Shown here: positions 7,977-17,207 of the stretch, in pieces
How the letters are laid out: every line of letters starts with the position of its first letter
Numbering within the stretch: the stretch's first letter is position 1
Assembly (NCBI RefSeq): GCF_000069785.1
Contig: NC_010528.1
Location: 62,001-126,000, forward strand
Source of the DNA: Cupriavidus taiwanensis LMG 19424
GTDB taxonomy: Bacteria > Pseudomonadota > Gammaproteobacteria > Burkholderiales > Burkholderiaceae
Reading direction: 5' to 3'
Length of the DNA: 64,000 bases
Notes under the pieces: generated by a model
Databases searched by the model: none
What the model saw: the letters and a program-made list of their open reading frames with translations, nothing else
What the model was told of the DNA's origin: nothing
Program-made: the position numbers and the translations under genes

Positions 7977-8927
7977 ATGATCATTTCGATCGAATACCTC
8001 TACTGGCTCGCCGGCCTGGTGCTGGCCATCACCGCGCTGATGACCTTCACCGACCGCGCGCATCCGCGCCGCCTCAGCACCGGCCTGTTCTGGCTGCTGT
8101 ACGCGATCGTGTTCCTGGCCGGCGACCGGCTGCCGCCTGCAGCGGTCGGCATCGGTGCAGTGGTGATGGCGCTGATCGCGGGATTCGGCGGCGTCGGCCA
8201 CGGCAAGCACGAGAGCCTGCCCGAGGCCGAGCGCCGCGCCAGCGCGAGCCGCCTCGGCAACAAGCTGTTCATCCCGGCGCTGCTGATCCCGCTGGTCACC
8301 GTGATCGGCACCATGCTGTTCAAGGATGTCAGGATCGCCGGCGTGCCGCTGCTCGATCCCAAGAACGTGACCTTCGTCTCGCTCGGGATCGGCTGCCTGA
8401 TCTCGCTGGCGGTGGTGTGCTGGCTCACGCGCGACACCGTGGCGCAGGGCCTGCGCGAATCGCGCCGGCTGACCGAGTCGCTGGGCTGGGCGCTGGTGCT
8501 GCCGCAGATGCTGGCCATGCTGGGGCTGGTGTTTGCCGACGCGGGCGTGGGCAAGGCCGTGGCGCACCTGACCACCGCTTACATCAACCTGGACTACAAG
8601 TTGGTGGCGGTGGCAGTCTACTGCGTCGGCATGGCGCTGTTCACGGTGATCATGGGCAACGGCTTCGCCGCCTTCCCGGTGATGACCGGCGGTGTCGGCG
8701 TGCCCATCCTGGTCGGCATGTTCGGCGGCAATCCGGCGGTAATGGCGGCAATCGGCATGTTCTCCGGCTATTGCGGAACGCTGATGACGCCGATGGCGGC
8801 CAACTTCAATATCGTGCCCGCGGCGCTGCTGGAACTCGACGACAAGAACGCCGTGATCCGCGCGCAGGTGCCGACCGCGCTGGCGATCCTGGCGGCCAAT
8901 ATCGTGCTGCTGTACTGGCTGATGTAA
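7977..8927 (+). CDS. DUF979 membrane protein, putative 5-oxoproline transporter component
   Basis: A 316-residue polytopic membrane protein of the DUF979 family, with about eight hydrophobic segments. The start at 7977 has AAGGAG seven bases upstream. Conserved-looking loops include [20 protein letters not shown] and [20 protein letters not shown], the kind of glycine/proline-rich re-entrant loop seen in ion-coupled transporters. It lies between its DUF969 partner and pcp in the pyroglutamate operon. Substrate unproven. Confidence 0.85.
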   Translation: MIISIEYLYWLAGLVLAITALMTFTDRAHPRRLSTGLFWLLYAIVFLAGDRLPPAAVGIGAVVMALIAGFGGVGHGKHESLPEAERRASASRLGNKLFIPALLIPLVTVIGTMLFKDVRIAGVPLLDPKNVTFVSLGIGCLISLAVVCWLTRDTVAQGLRESRRLTESLGWALVLPQMLAMLGLVFADAGVGKAVAHLTTAYINLDYKLVAVAVYCVGMALFTVIMGNGFAAFPVMTGGVGVPILVGMFGGNPAVMAAIGMFSGYCGTLMTPMAANFNIVPAALLELDDKNAVIRAQVPTALAILAANIVLLYWLM

Positions 8928-8943
8928 GCGCAGGAGACCCGCC

Positions 8944-9594
8944 ATGCCTACCGTGCTGCTGACCGGCTTCGAGCCGTTCGAGGACGAACCGATCAACCCC
9001 TCCTGGGAAGCCGTGCGCGCGCTCGACGGCGAACGCGTCGGCGACGCCGTGATCGTCGCGCGGCAGCTGCCGTGCGTATTCGGCGCGGCGATCGATGCGA
9101 TCGGCGAACTGCTCGACACGCTGCGGCCAGCGCTGGTGATCGCCGTCGGCCAGGCCGGCGGGCGCGCCGAGATGTCGGTCGAGCGCGTGGCGATCAATGT
9201 CGACGATGCGCGCATTGCCGACAACGCCGGCGCGCAGCCGATCGACACCGCCATCGTCGCCGACGGCCCGGCCGCGTACTTTGCCACGCTGCCGATCAAG
9301 GCGATGGTGCGCGACATGCGCGCGGCCGGCGTGCCGGCGTCGGTATCGCAGACCGCCGGCACCTTCGTCTGCAACCATGTGTTCTACGGGCTGATGCACC
9401 GGCTGGCGCGGCACCCGGCCGGCACGGTGCGCGGCGGGTTTATCCACATTCCCTATTTGCCCGAGCAGGCCGCGCGCCATCCGGGCCAGCCGAGCCTGGC
9501 GCTCGAGACCCTGGTGAAGGGCCTGCGTACCGCGGTGGCGACGGCGCTGTCGACCCGCGCCGATGTGCGCGAGCAGGGCGGGCAGCTGCACTAA
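8944..9594 (+). CDS. pcp: Pyrrolidone-carboxylate peptidase (pyroglutamyl peptidase I)
   Basis: Pcp is a cytoplasmic cysteine peptidase that cuts pyroglutamate from the N-terminus of peptides. The catalytic triad is readable: glutamate at 80 ([13 protein letters not shown]), cysteine at 143 ([15 protein letters not shown]) and histidine at 168 ([12 protein letters not shown]). Length, 216 residues, is normal. It ends the pxpBCA-DUF969-DUF979-pcp operon, 16 bases after the DUF979 stop with a ribosome site between. Its product, free pyroglutamate, is the substrate of PxpABC, so the operon forms a complete route from pyroglutamyl peptide to glutamate. Confidence 0.95.
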   Translation: MPTVLLTGFEPFEDEPINPSWEAVRALDGERVGDAVIVARQLPCVFGAAIDAIGELLDTLRPALVIAVGQAGGRAEMSVERVAINVDDARIADNAGAQPIDTAIVADGPAAYFATLPIKAMVRDMRAAGVPASVSQTAGTFVCNHVFYGLMHRLARHPAGTVRGGFIHIPYLPEQAARHPGQPSLALETLVKGLRTAVATALSTRADVREQGGQLH

Positions 9595-9620
9595 GTGTCG
9601 GCGCGCATGTCCGCGCCGGC

Positions 9621-10871
9621 TTACTCCTGCAGGTTGGCCGCGGCCGCCTCACGGCGCGCCGCGGCTTTCTTCATCGCATGGCGGCGCAGGCTGACCTGCT
9701 CGAAGCGCCAGATCACATAGCAGAACGCCAGGAACGGCCACAGCCAGCCCAGCCACTGCGCCAGGCTGTTGAAGTGGATGAAGCGGCCCATGCGCCAGCC
9801 CTGCTCCGAAATCCAGGCATAGGGGTTGGACGGCAGCACGTTGGTCAGCCCCACCAGCACGACCAGCGCCGCCATCGCCAGCACCGCGCGCAGCCAGCGC
9901 GGCAGGTACAGCAGCAGCGCCAGCACCAGCGAGCTGGTCAGCAGCGCGAAGCGCCCGCCTTCGGACAGCCAGACGAAGGCGCTTTCGGTCGGGAACTGCA
10001 GCTCGGCCGCGGTGGCCTTGAGCAGCAGCGCCGCCGCCAGCAGCCCCGCCAGGATGCGCAGCATCGGCGCGCTGCGCCGCATTGCGATCGAGGCGAACAG
10101 GCCGGTGCCGATCCAGCTGCTGGCCGTCACCAGCGATTCCAGCAACTGCTGGCTCTGCATGTCCTCGGGCCGCAAGCCGATATGGTCCTGCCAGCTCTCC
10201 AGCTGCGGGAACACCATCTGCAGCACCTGCATCGGCCAGGATTCCGGGTCGGTCAGCCATTCGCGCACGATGCCGCCCATGCCGAACAGGTGCTCCTGCG
10301 GAAACACCTGCGCGAACGGCCACAGCAGCAGCAGGATGATGGCAAAGCTGGCATGCGGCTCGAACCACGCATGGCGCAGCCGCGTCAGGCGGCCGTCGTC
10401 GATCAGCGCGCGCGTGAACGGCGCCACCACGGCGCCGCCGAGCAGTGCGCCCAGCGCGTTGGTGATCAGGTCGATGTTGGACGAGATCCGGCTGGGCAGC
10501 CAGGTCTGGAAGGCCTCCATGCACGCCGACAGCAAGGCGCCGGCCACCAGCGCCACCAGCGTGGCGCGTCCGCCCGACAGGCGCGGATGCAGCGACAGCA
10601 CCACCAGCGCGCCGAACGGGAAGTACCCCAGCACGTTGGTCAGCAGGTCGAAGTCGGTGATGTAGCGCGGCTTGGGCGCGCTGACAAAGGCAAAGGGCGA
10701 GATGCCGTTGTCGACCCAGCCCGAGAACGGGTACAGGCTGGCGTACACCACCAGCAGCGTGAAGCAGAGCAGCCCCACGCGCGCCAGCGGCGAGTGCAGC
10801 GGGGCGGTGTCGGGTGGTGCGGGCGGAGCCGCCGGCGGCGGCGCGGAGAGCGGCGGGGGAGCCGGCTCCAT
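9621..10871 (-). CDS. VanZ-family membrane protein
   Basis: A 416-residue membrane protein. A proline/alanine-rich N-terminus (1-30) is followed by a VanZ-like domain (about 35-155: YASLYPFSGW, DLLTNVLGYFPFGALVV, MEAFQTWLPSRISSNIDLIT, NALGALLGG). The C-terminal half holds about five more hydrophobic segments and a basic tail. The family has no firm general function outside the vancomycin cluster. It starts 18 bases after the lipoprotein gene of the MCE transporter and is probably cotranscribed with it. Confidence 0.82.
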   Translation of the reverse strand: MEPAPPPLSAPPPAAPPAPPDTAPLHSPLARVGLLCFTLLVVYASLYPFSGWVDNGISPFAFVSAPKPRYITDFDLLTNVLGYFPFGALVVLSLHPRLSGGRATLVALVAGALLSACMEAFQTWLPSRISSNIDLITNALGALLGGAVVAPFTRALIDDGRLTRLRHAWFEPHASFAIILLLLWPFAQVFPQEHLFGMGGIVREWLTDPESWPMQVLQMVFPQLESWQDHIGLRPEDMQSQQLLESLVTASSWIGTGLFASIAMRRSAPMLRILAGLLAAALLLKATAAELQFPTESAFVWLSEGGRFALLTSSLVLALLLYLPRWLRAVLAMAALVVLVGLTNVLPSNPYAWISEQGWRMGRFIHFNSLAQWLGWLWPFLAFCYVIWRFEQVSLRRHAMKKAAARREAAAANLQE

Positions 10872-10889
10872 GGCAATTCTCCTGTGGCT

Positions 10890-11543
10890 TTACTTTAGCT
10901 GCAGCGTGCCGATCCAGTCGAGCAGCGCCGCAATCGCGGCATCGCTGGCTTCGGCCAGCGCCTTGACGCCGCCGGCGCCGTCGGCGCTGGGCGCGGGCCG
11001 GCGCACCTCGAAGGTCTGCTGGCCGAGCATGCCGTGCCGGTACACCGTGGCGCGCAGCCGCACCACGCCCTCGCTGGCGGTGGCGCTGTGGAACACCTGG
11101 TCGAATTCGAGCAGGTCCACCTTCAGCGCCGGCACGCTGCCGTCGCCGGACCAGCCCAGCGTGCCGCGCGCGGCGACGGCGTCGCGCAGGCGCTCGTCGA
11201 ACAGGCGCGTGGGCGACATCACCCAGCGCTGCGTGGCGTACGCCTGCAGGCGCTGCGCCTGGGCGTACTGCAGCCGGTAGAACAGCGCATTGCCTTCCAG
11301 CCAGTTGGGCCCGTCGGTCTGCGCCACGCGAAGTTTGGGCAGCGGTGCGGGCGCGGGGTTCCCGGTGGCGGATGCCGCGGGGCCCGCCAAGGCCGGGCCG
11401 AGGTCATAGGTAATGGTGGGCTCGCCGCGCGTCAGCGCGCAGCCCGACAGTAGTGCCAGCCCGGCCGCGGCGAGCAGCAGGGCCGCGCGCAGGCGGGCGG
11501 GCGCGGGGCGCAGGAAGCGTGGCATCTCGGTCGCAGGGTTCAC
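10890..11543 (-). CDS. ABC-type transport auxiliary lipoprotein
   Basis: A 217-residue outer-membrane-type lipoprotein of the PqiC/ABC-transport auxiliary family. The lipobox LLSGC places the lipidated cysteine at residue 35 if the GTG at 11543 is used; the Met at residue 7 is an equally good start. After it come ITYDLGP, KLRVAQTDGPNWLEGNALFYRL and YATQRWVMSPTRLFDERLR, typical of the family. It follows the MCE gene by 65 bases and would be the periplasmic or outer-membrane partner of that transporter. Confidence 0.87.
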   Translation of the reverse strand: MNPATEMPRFLRPAPARLRAALLLAAAGLALLSGCALTRGEPTITYDLGPALAGPAASATGNPAPAPLPKLRVAQTDGPNWLEGNALFYRLQYAQAQRLQAYATQRWVMSPTRLFDERLRDAVAARGTLGWSGDGSVPALKVDLLEFDQVFHSATASEGVVRLRATVYRHGMLGQQTFEVRRPAPSADGAGGVKALAEASDAAIAALLDWIGTLQLK

Positions 11544-11608
11544 GGCGGATTCTCGCGGTTGGCGTGATCGATGGGCGGGAGCTGGGGCTGGGCCACATGC
11601 CGGCCGCG

Positions 11609-12553
11609 CTACGGTGCGGCGCTGAAGCCCGGCTCGCCCGGGCCTGGCGTGGGCGCGGGCGCGCCGAACAGCACGCTGCTCGGGCTCTCGTTGAACTGGC
11701 CGGCGGCGCGCTCGAAGCTGCGCGCGGTCTGGCGCGCGTCGCGGGCGAGGCCGTTGAGCTGCGGCAGGGTCTCTTCGTGGAAGGTGCCCGCCGCCGACTG
11801 CACCGACGCGGCCGCGCCCTGCAGGTCGCGCCCGACGCTGTCGACAGTGCGCATCACGGTGCCGTTGGGGTTGGCCAGTTCCTGCGTCAGGCGCCGGGTC
11901 GATTCCAGCGTCGCGTTCAGGTTCTCGGCCACTTTCGGCAGGCGCTGCGCCGCCGGCGCGAGCGAATCGGACAGGCGCGAATAGTCTTCGGCGGTCTTGC
12001 GCACCGAGCGGATCGCCGCCATCAGCTCGTCGCGGTTGGCGCCCCGGAACATGTCGTTGAGCGAGCCCATCAGGGTCTCGGCCTGGGTCAGCAGCGAATC
12101 GCCGCGCTTTTCCAGTTCCTCGAAGAAGCCGGGCCGCATGGCGATGCGCGCCACCGCGCGGGGCGAGGTCGGCAGCGGCGGCGAGGCGCCGGCGCCATCG
12201 TGCGCGGCGGAGTCATCGAGCTGCACGTATGCGATCCCGGTCACGCCCTGGAAGCCGAGCGTGGCGTACGTGGTGCGGGTGATCGGCGTTTCGCGGTTGA
12301 CGTTGACGCGCACGATGATCTGGCCGGGCACCTGCGGATCGAACTTGATCGACTCGACCTTGCCCACCGCCAGCCCGCGGTACTTGACGTCGGCCTGCGG
12401 GCCCAGGCCGTTGACGGTCGAGCGGGTGATCAGGTCGTACGGCACGCGCACCGCGTGGTCGCTGCTGAACCAGAAGATCGCGAACAGCACCAGCACGGCC
12501 AGGCCGATGGTGAACACGCCGGCGAGAAAGGCGTGGGACTTGTTTTCCATCAT
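11609..12553 (-). CDS. MlaD-family (MCE) periplasmic protein
   Basis: A 314-residue protein with one N-terminal membrane anchor (about 9-30) and an MCE domain (about 38-118: DLITRSTVNGLGPQADVKYR, then GLAVGKVESI). The rest is helical (KRGDSLLTQAETLMGSLNDM and on), as in MCE proteins that form a hexameric periplasmic tunnel. Its ATG overlaps the ATPase stop (ATGA), showing translational coupling. It is longer than E. coli MlaD (about 183) and nearer the PqiB/Mce type in its helical tail. Confidence 0.9.
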   Translation of the reverse strand: MMENKSHAFLAGVFTIGLAVLVLFAIFWFSSDHAVRVPYDLITRSTVNGLGPQADVKYRGLAVGKVESIKFDPQVPGQIIVRVNVNRETPITRTTYATLGFQGVTGIAYVQLDDSAAHDGAGASPPLPTSPRAVARIAMRPGFFEELEKRGDSLLTQAETLMGSLNDMFRGANRDELMAAIRSVRKTAEDYSRLSDSLAPAAQRLPKVAENLNATLESTRRLTQELANPNGTVMRTVDSVGRDLQGAAASVQSAAGTFHEETLPQLNGLARDARQTARSFERAAGQFNESPSSVLFGAPAPTPGPGEPGFSAAP

Positions 12554-13410
12554 GCTTCTCCAGGGGGCGGCGCCGCGGGCTGCCCGGGCCGGGGCAGCGC
12601 CTGCAGGGCGCGCTGGGCGCGCTCGCCCAGGAAATACTCGCGGATGAAGGGGTGGTCCACCTTCACCACTTGCGGGATCGGCGCGGCCGCGATCACCTTG
12701 TGGTCGGCCAGCACCGCGACGCGGTCGGACAGGGCCACCAGCGTGTCGAGGTCGTGCGTGATCATGACCACGGTCAGGCCCAGTTCGCGGCGCAGCTCGC
12801 GGATCAGCGCGACGTAGTCGTCGGACGCCATCGGGTCCAGGCCGGCAGTGGGTTCGTCCAGGAACAGCAGTTCGGGTTCCAGCGACAGCGCGCGCGCCAG
12901 CGCCACGCGCTTGATCATGCCGCCGGACAGGTCCGAAGGCATCTTGTCGGCATCGCGCGCGGACAGCCCCACCAGCTGCAGCTTGAGCAGCGCCGCCTGG
13001 CAGATCAGGTTGTCGGGCAGCGCGCGCAGTTCGCGCAGCGGCAGCGCGATATTGTCGATCACCGACAGCGCCGAGAACAGCGCGCCGCGCTGGAACTGCA
13101 GGCCCCAGCGGCTGCGCAGCGCCTGCAGCTGTGCCGGGCGCAGCCGCGCCGGGTCTTCGCCGAACACCTTGATGGTGCCCGAGGTGGGGCGCTCCAGCCC
13201 GACGATCTGGCGCAGCAGCACGGTCTTGCCGCTGCCCGAGCCGCCGACGATCGACAGCACCTCGCCGCGGTAGACGTCCAGGTTCACGTGGTCGTGCACC
13301 ACTGCCTTGCCGAAGCGCTTGACCAGGTCTCGCACCTCGATCACCGGCGTGCGCTGCGGCGCGTGCTGCGGCGCGCCCGGCGGGTTCGCGTTCGCTGGCG
13401 CCGCGCTCAC
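12550..13410 (-). CDS. ABC transporter ATP-binding protein of the MCE lipid transporter
   Basis: A 286-residue ATPase of the MlaF type. Walker A (GGSGSGKT), the signature LSGGM, Walker B (LLFLDEP), and the switch histidine region VVMITHD are all present. The start is the GTG at 13410, overlapping the permease stop as GTGA; the first 25 residues are proline/alanine-rich and not part of the fold. Both ends overlap neighbours by four bases, so permease, ATPase and MCE protein are one translational unit. Confidence 0.93.
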   Translation of the reverse strand: MSAAPANANPPGAPQHAPQRTPVIEVRDLVKRFGKAVVHDHVNLDVYRGEVLSIVGGSGSGKTVLLRQIVGLERPTSGTIKVFGEDPARLRPAQLQALRSRWGLQFQRGALFSALSVIDNIALPLRELRALPDNLICQAALLKLQLVGLSARDADKMPSDLSGGMIKRVALARALSLEPELLFLDEPTAGLDPMASDDYVALIRELRRELGLTVVMITHDLDTLVALSDRVAVLADHKVIAAAPIPQVVKVDHPFIREYFLGERAQRALQALPRPGQPAAPPPGEA

Positions 13411-14537
13411 AGGCCCACGTCCTTGAACAGGATGGCGAACACCGCGTCGGCCAGGATCACGATGGTGATCGCGGTCACCACCGAGGCCGTGGTGCCTTCG
13501 CCCAGGCTCTGGGTGTTGGGCTTGATGCGCAGCCCGAAGTGGCACGCGGTCAGCGCGATCAGGATGCCGAACACCACGCCCTTGCCCAGCCCCAGCCACA
13601 GGTTGGCTACCGGCACCGCGTCGGGCAGCTCGCGCAGGAAGAAGGTGGCGCTGATGCCCAGCTGCATGCGCGCGGCCAGCATGCCGCCGGCCAGCGCCAT
13701 CACGTCGGTCCACGCCACCAGCAGCGGCATGGCGATGGCCAGCGCGATCACGCGCGGCATGATCAGCCGGAAGCCGTGCGAGATCCCCATCACGCGCATC
13801 GCGTCGAGCTCTTCGGTCACGCGCATCACGCCGATCTGCGCGGTGATGGCCGAGCCCGAGCGCCCCGCGATCAGGATCGCGGCGAGCACCGGCCCCAGCT
13901 CGCGGATCACCGCCATGCCCAGGATGTTGACGATAAAGGTGCTGGCGCCGAAGGTGCGCAACTGGTTGGCCGACAGGTACGACAGCACGATGCCGATCAG
14001 GAAGCCGACCAGCGCCGTGATCCCCAGCGCCTTGTAGCCCACGTTGTAGATGTTGGCCGAGATTTCGCGCCACGGGCCGCGCTGCGGCATGCGCGCGAAG
14101 CGCAGCAGGTCGAACGCCAGCTGGCCCAGCATGGTGATGCCGTTGCCCAGTTGCACGCCGAACGACATCACGTTGGCGCCGAGCAGGGTGACCGGGTTGA
14201 AGCGGTCCACCATGTGCTTTTTCCAGCCCTCGTCCTGCACCGCCGCGATGCGCGCGAACACGCGGCGCTGGCCCTCGCTGGCCTCGAGCCGTTGCGGCAG
14301 CGCGCCGTTCCAGGCCTGCCACAGCAGCTGCCCGCCGATATGGTCGAGCCGTTCGACCCCGGCCAGCGACCATTGCGCGTGGTCCGGCGCCTGCGCCAGC
14401 TCGTGCAGTTGCGCGCGCAGCTGCCGCGCCTGGTGGCAGCCGGCCAGCGCAAGCGCGGTCCAGTCGCCACGCAGCTGTACGCTGACGGTTCCGTCCCCGC
14501 GCGTGATCTGGAAGTCTGGCGTCGTCTGGCGTTCCAA
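13407..14537 (-). CDS. MlaE-family ABC transporter permease with N-terminal STAS-like domain
   Basis: A 376-residue permease. Residues 1-95 resemble an STAS (anti-sigma antagonist-like) domain fused in front of the MlaE-type permease domain (about 125-375). The core shows ISANIYNVGYKALGITALVG, AVIRELGPVLAAILIAGRSG and the IGVMRVTEELDAMRVMGIS cytoplasmic coupling helix, hallmarks of MlaE. In E. coli the STAS protein is the separate MlaB; here it is fused, as in several proteobacterial permeases. It is first in the operon. Confidence 0.9.
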   Translation of the reverse strand: MERQTTPDFQITRGDGTVSVQLRGDWTALALAGCHQARQLRAQLHELAQAPDHAQWSLAGVERLDHIGGQLLWQAWNGALPQRLEASEGQRRVFARIAAVQDEGWKKHMVDRFNPVTLLGANVMSFGVQLGNGITMLGQLAFDLLRFARMPQRGPWREISANIYNVGYKALGITALVGFLIGIVLSYLSANQLRTFGASTFIVNILGMAVIRELGPVLAAILIAGRSGSAITAQIGVMRVTEELDAMRVMGISHGFRLIMPRVIALAIAMPLLVAWTDVMALAGGMLAARMQLGISATFFLRELPDAVPVANLWLGLGKGVVFGILIALTACHFGLRIKPNTQSLGEGTTASVVTAITIVILADAVFAILFKDVGL

Positions 14538-14717
14538 GGGCTAGCGATGTGATGGCCGAGTCTCGATTCTAAGCCACGCGCCCCGCTGGCGCGACCCGCG
14601 CCGCGCCCCGGGGCATGCCCGGCAGCGCGGCGAAGCTACAATGCGGCATCTGCCGCAGGCCTGGCTTCCGACCTGGATCCTGCCTGTGCCGACCGCGATC
14701 CCGCCCATCCCCATTCA

Positions 14718-15602
14718 TTGCCGCGCATGTCCGCCGTTCCTCCGAATCCTCCCGATACCGCCATTGCCATGTCCTGGCGCATCGATGCCGGCGCGCTGCG
14801 CGCCATGCTGTCGCCGGCGCTGCGCGACTGGAGCCTGGAGCTGGTCGAGGAAACCGGCTCGACCAATGCCGACCTCACCGCGCGGTGCCGCCAGGCGCCG
14901 TGGTCCGATGCCGGCAAGCTGCGCCTGGCCTATCGCCAGACCGCCGGGCGGGGACGCCAGGGCCGGCCGTGGCAGGGGCAGGCCGGCATGACCTTCTCGG
15001 TGGCGCTGCCGCTGGCGTTGGCGCCGGCGAGGCTGAGCGGGCTGAGCCTGGCAGTGGGCCTGGCGCTGGCCGAGGCCCTGCGCGACGTCGCGCCGGCGCT
15101 GGGCGCGCGGGTGGGGCTGAAGTGGCCCAACGACCTGCAGATCGACGGCCGCAAGCTGGCCGGCATCCTGATCGAATCGGTGCCGGCGGGACCGCAGCGG
15201 GTCTGGGCGGTGATCGGCATCGGCCTGAACCTGGTGCGCGATGCGCAGATGGAAGCCGCGCTCGGCCGCGAGCTGGCGGGGGTGGCCGAGGCCATGCCGG
15301 GCTTCGACGCCGGACGCGATGCGCCGCGCCTGCTGGCCGCGGTGCTGGAGCGGCTGGCGGCGATGCGCGCGGACTTCCTCGCGCATGGCTTCGGGCCGAT
15401 GGCGCGGCGCTGGTCCGCCGCCGATGCCTACCGCGACCAGCCGGTGCGGCTGCTGCACGACGGCCAGGTGATCGCCGAAGGCATGGCGCGCGGTGTCGAC
15501 GAGGCCGGCCACCTGCTGCTCGAAACGCCCGCCGGTCTGGAACGCATCGCCAGCGGCGAGTTGTCGCTGCGGCCCGCTCCGGGCCAGGAAGGGGGCGCAT
15601 GA
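14718..15602 (+). CDS. birA: Biotin--[acetyl-CoA-carboxylase] ligase BirA (no DNA-binding domain)
   Basis: BirA activates biotin with ATP and attaches it to the carrier domain of biotin-dependent carboxylases. The 294-residue protein has STNADL, the biotinyl-AMP loop [29 protein letters not shown] and the small C-terminal SH3-like domain. The N-terminus lacks the winged-helix domain of E. coli BirA, so it should not repress bio genes. The start could also be the ATG at 14727 or 14769; the catalytic core begins after the last one. Its stop overlaps the coaX start. Confidence 0.92.
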   Translation: MPRMSAVPPNPPDTAIAMSWRIDAGALRAMLSPALRDWSLELVEETGSTNADLTARCRQAPWSDAGKLRLAYRQTAGRGRQGRPWQGQAGMTFSVALPLALAPARLSGLSLAVGLALAEALRDVAPALGARVGLKWPNDLQIDGRKLAGILIESVPAGPQRVWAVIGIGLNLVRDAQMEAALGRELAGVAEAMPGFDAGRDAPRLLAAVLERLAAMRADFLAHGFGPMARRWSAADAYRDQPVRLLHDGQVIAEGMARGVDEAGHLLLETPAGLERIASGELSLRPAPGQEGGA

Positions 15603-16450
15603 ACGCGCCACGCCTGCTGGTCGATATCGGCAATACCCGGCTCAAGTGGGCATGGTGCGAAGCCGGTGCGCCGCTGCCCGCCAGCACCGGCACCACGGTG
15701 CTGCCCACGCCGTGGCAGCACGCCGGCGCGGTGGCGCATGCCGCGGACGGTGCGCTGCGGACCCTGGCCGCCGAGCTTCGCGCGCTGCGCGCCGGCGGGC
15801 CGATGCCGTCGGTGTGGATCAGCAACGTGGCGGGGCCGGTGATCGCCGCCGCCGTCGACGCCGCGCTGGCCGACGCCTTCGGCGGCTGCGCGCCGGTGCA
15901 ATGGGTGCGCAGCGCCGCCGCGCATGGCGATCTCGTCAACGGCTATCGCGAACCTACCCAACTGGGCGTCGACCGCTGGGTCGGCGCCGTCGGCGCGCAC
16001 CGCTGGCTGCCGCGCGACACGCTGCTGGTGGTGACCGCCGGCACCGCTACCACGCTGGATATCGTCACCGTGGCGGCGGAAGGCGGCGCGCGCTTCGAAG
16101 GCGGGCTGATCCTGCCGGGGCTGGCGCTGATGCTGGGCACGCTGGCACGCAATACGGCGCAGCTGCCGGCGCTGGATGTCGGCGAGGCCGGCAGCGTGGC
16201 GGGCGCGCAGCGGCGCTGGGCCGACAACACCCACGACGCCATTGCCGCCGGCTGCCTGGCGGCGCAGGCCGGCGCGATCGAGCGCACCTGGCGCGCGCTG
16301 GGCGAGCGCGGCGATGCTGCGCGCCCGCCGCGCTGCCTGCTGTCAGGCGGGGCCCGTGGCGCGCTGGCCGGGGCGCTCGCGGTGCCCTTCGAGATGCACG
16401 ATAATCTGGTGCTGCTCGGCCTGCATGCGATGGCCATGGCCGACGCGTAA
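15599..16450 (+). CDS. coaX: Type III pantothenate kinase CoaX
   Basis: CoaX phosphorylates pantothenate, the first step of coenzyme A synthesis. The 283-residue protein starts [19 protein letters not shown] (the ASKHA phosphate loop), has [15 protein letters not shown] and [13 protein letters not shown] (the aspartate region), and ends with [10 protein letters not shown]. It belongs to the type III group, which is potassium-dependent and insensitive to CoA feedback. The ATG overlaps the birA stop (ATGA); birA-coaX is a frequent pair in betaproteobacteria. Confidence 0.94.
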   Translation: MNAPRLLVDIGNTRLKWAWCEAGAPLPASTGTTVLPTPWQHAGAVAHAADGALRTLAAELRALRAGGPMPSVWISNVAGPVIAAAVDAALADAFGGCAPVQWVRSAAAHGDLVNGYREPTQLGVDRWVGAVGAHRWLPRDTLLVVTAGTATTLDIVTVAAEGGARFEGGLILPGLALMLGTLARNTAQLPALDVGEAGSVAGAQRRWADNTHDAIAAGCLAAQAGAIERTWRALGERGDAARPPRCLLSGGARGALAGALAVPFEMHDNLVLLGLHAMAMADA

Positions 16451-16483
16451 CGACGCTACGTCTCCACCTCCATCCGATTCCCC

Positions 16484-16696
16484 ATGACCCCCCGCTCCCT
16501 GCGCATCGCATTGCTGTTGCTGCTGTTCGCCAACGCCATGCTGCTGGCGGCGGTGCTCGGCGCGTTCGGCGCCGAGCCGCTGTCAGGGTGGTTCGAATCG
16601 CCGCGCGAGCCGCACCGGCTGGAGCAACAGGTGCGGGGCGAGCGGATGCGGCTGCAGCCCCATCCGGCCACGCCGGCGTCGGCGCCGGCGGCGTAG
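16484..16696 (+). CDS. Small single-pass membrane protein
   Basis: A 70-residue protein. Residues 8-28 (IALLLLLFANAMLLAAVLGA) form one hydrophobic segment after a basic start (MTPRSLR), followed by a hydrophilic, arginine-rich stretch and a proline/alanine-rich tail. It lies 33 bases after coaX on the same strand. In related genomes a longer membrane protein with a SPOR domain can follow coaX; this one has only the N-terminal part, so it may be a short relative. I do not recognise a function. Confidence 0.6.
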   Translation: MTPRSLRIALLLLLFANAMLLAAVLGAFGAEPLSGWFESPREPHRLEQQVRGERMRLQPHPATPASAPAA

Positions 16697-16712
16697 CGCA
16701 GCCGCGGCGGGC

Positions 16713-17207
16713 TCAGCCGGCCTGGCGCACCTTGGTCAGCAGCTTGGTGGTCGAGCGGTCGTGCAGGAAGGGGATGGCGTAGGCCTGGCCGCCCCAGCTG
16801 CGCACCAGCCGGGTTTCTTCCAGCGTGTCGATATCGTAGTCGCCGCCCTTGACGTAGATGTCGGGGCGCACCAGGCGGATCAGCTCCACCGGCGTCTGTT
16901 CGCGGAACATCGCCACCAGGTCGACCGACGCCAGCGCGGCCAGCAGCGCCATGCGGTCAGATTCATGGTTGAGCGGACGGTCGTCGCCCTTGCCCAGCAT
17001 CTTCACCGAGGCATCGCTGTTGACGCCGACCACCAGGCTGGCGCCGAGCGCGCGCGCCTGCGCCAGGTAGGTGGCATGGCCGCGATGCAGGATGTCGAAG
17101 ACGCCGTTGGTAAACACCAGCGGGCGCGGCAGCGCGGCGATGCGCGCGGCCAGCACGGCGGGATCGTCGGCGGGAGTCAGCTTGGATTCGAAGGCGGGTA
17201 CGGACAT
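16713..17207 (-). CDS. rfaE2: D-glycero-beta-D-manno-heptose 1-phosphate adenylyltransferase
   Basis: This enzyme makes ADP-heptose for the lipopolysaccharide inner core. The 164-residue protein is the adenylyltransferase half of HldE as a separate gene. It shows VFTNGVFDILHRGHATYL, the nucleotidyltransferase HxGH motif, VGVNSDASVKMLGKG and YVKGGDYDIDTLEE. The ATG at 17207 gives the usual length; an in-frame ATG at 17240 would add 11 residues. It faces coaX and the small membrane gene convergently. Confidence 0.93.
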   Translation of the reverse strand: MSVPAFESKLTPADDPAVLAARIAALPRPLVFTNGVFDILHRGHATYLAQARALGASLVVGVNSDASVKMLGKGDDRPLNHESDRMALLAALASVDLVAMFREQTPVELIRLVRPDIYVKGGDYDIDTLEETRLVRSWGGQAYAIPFLHDRSTTKLLTKVRQAG

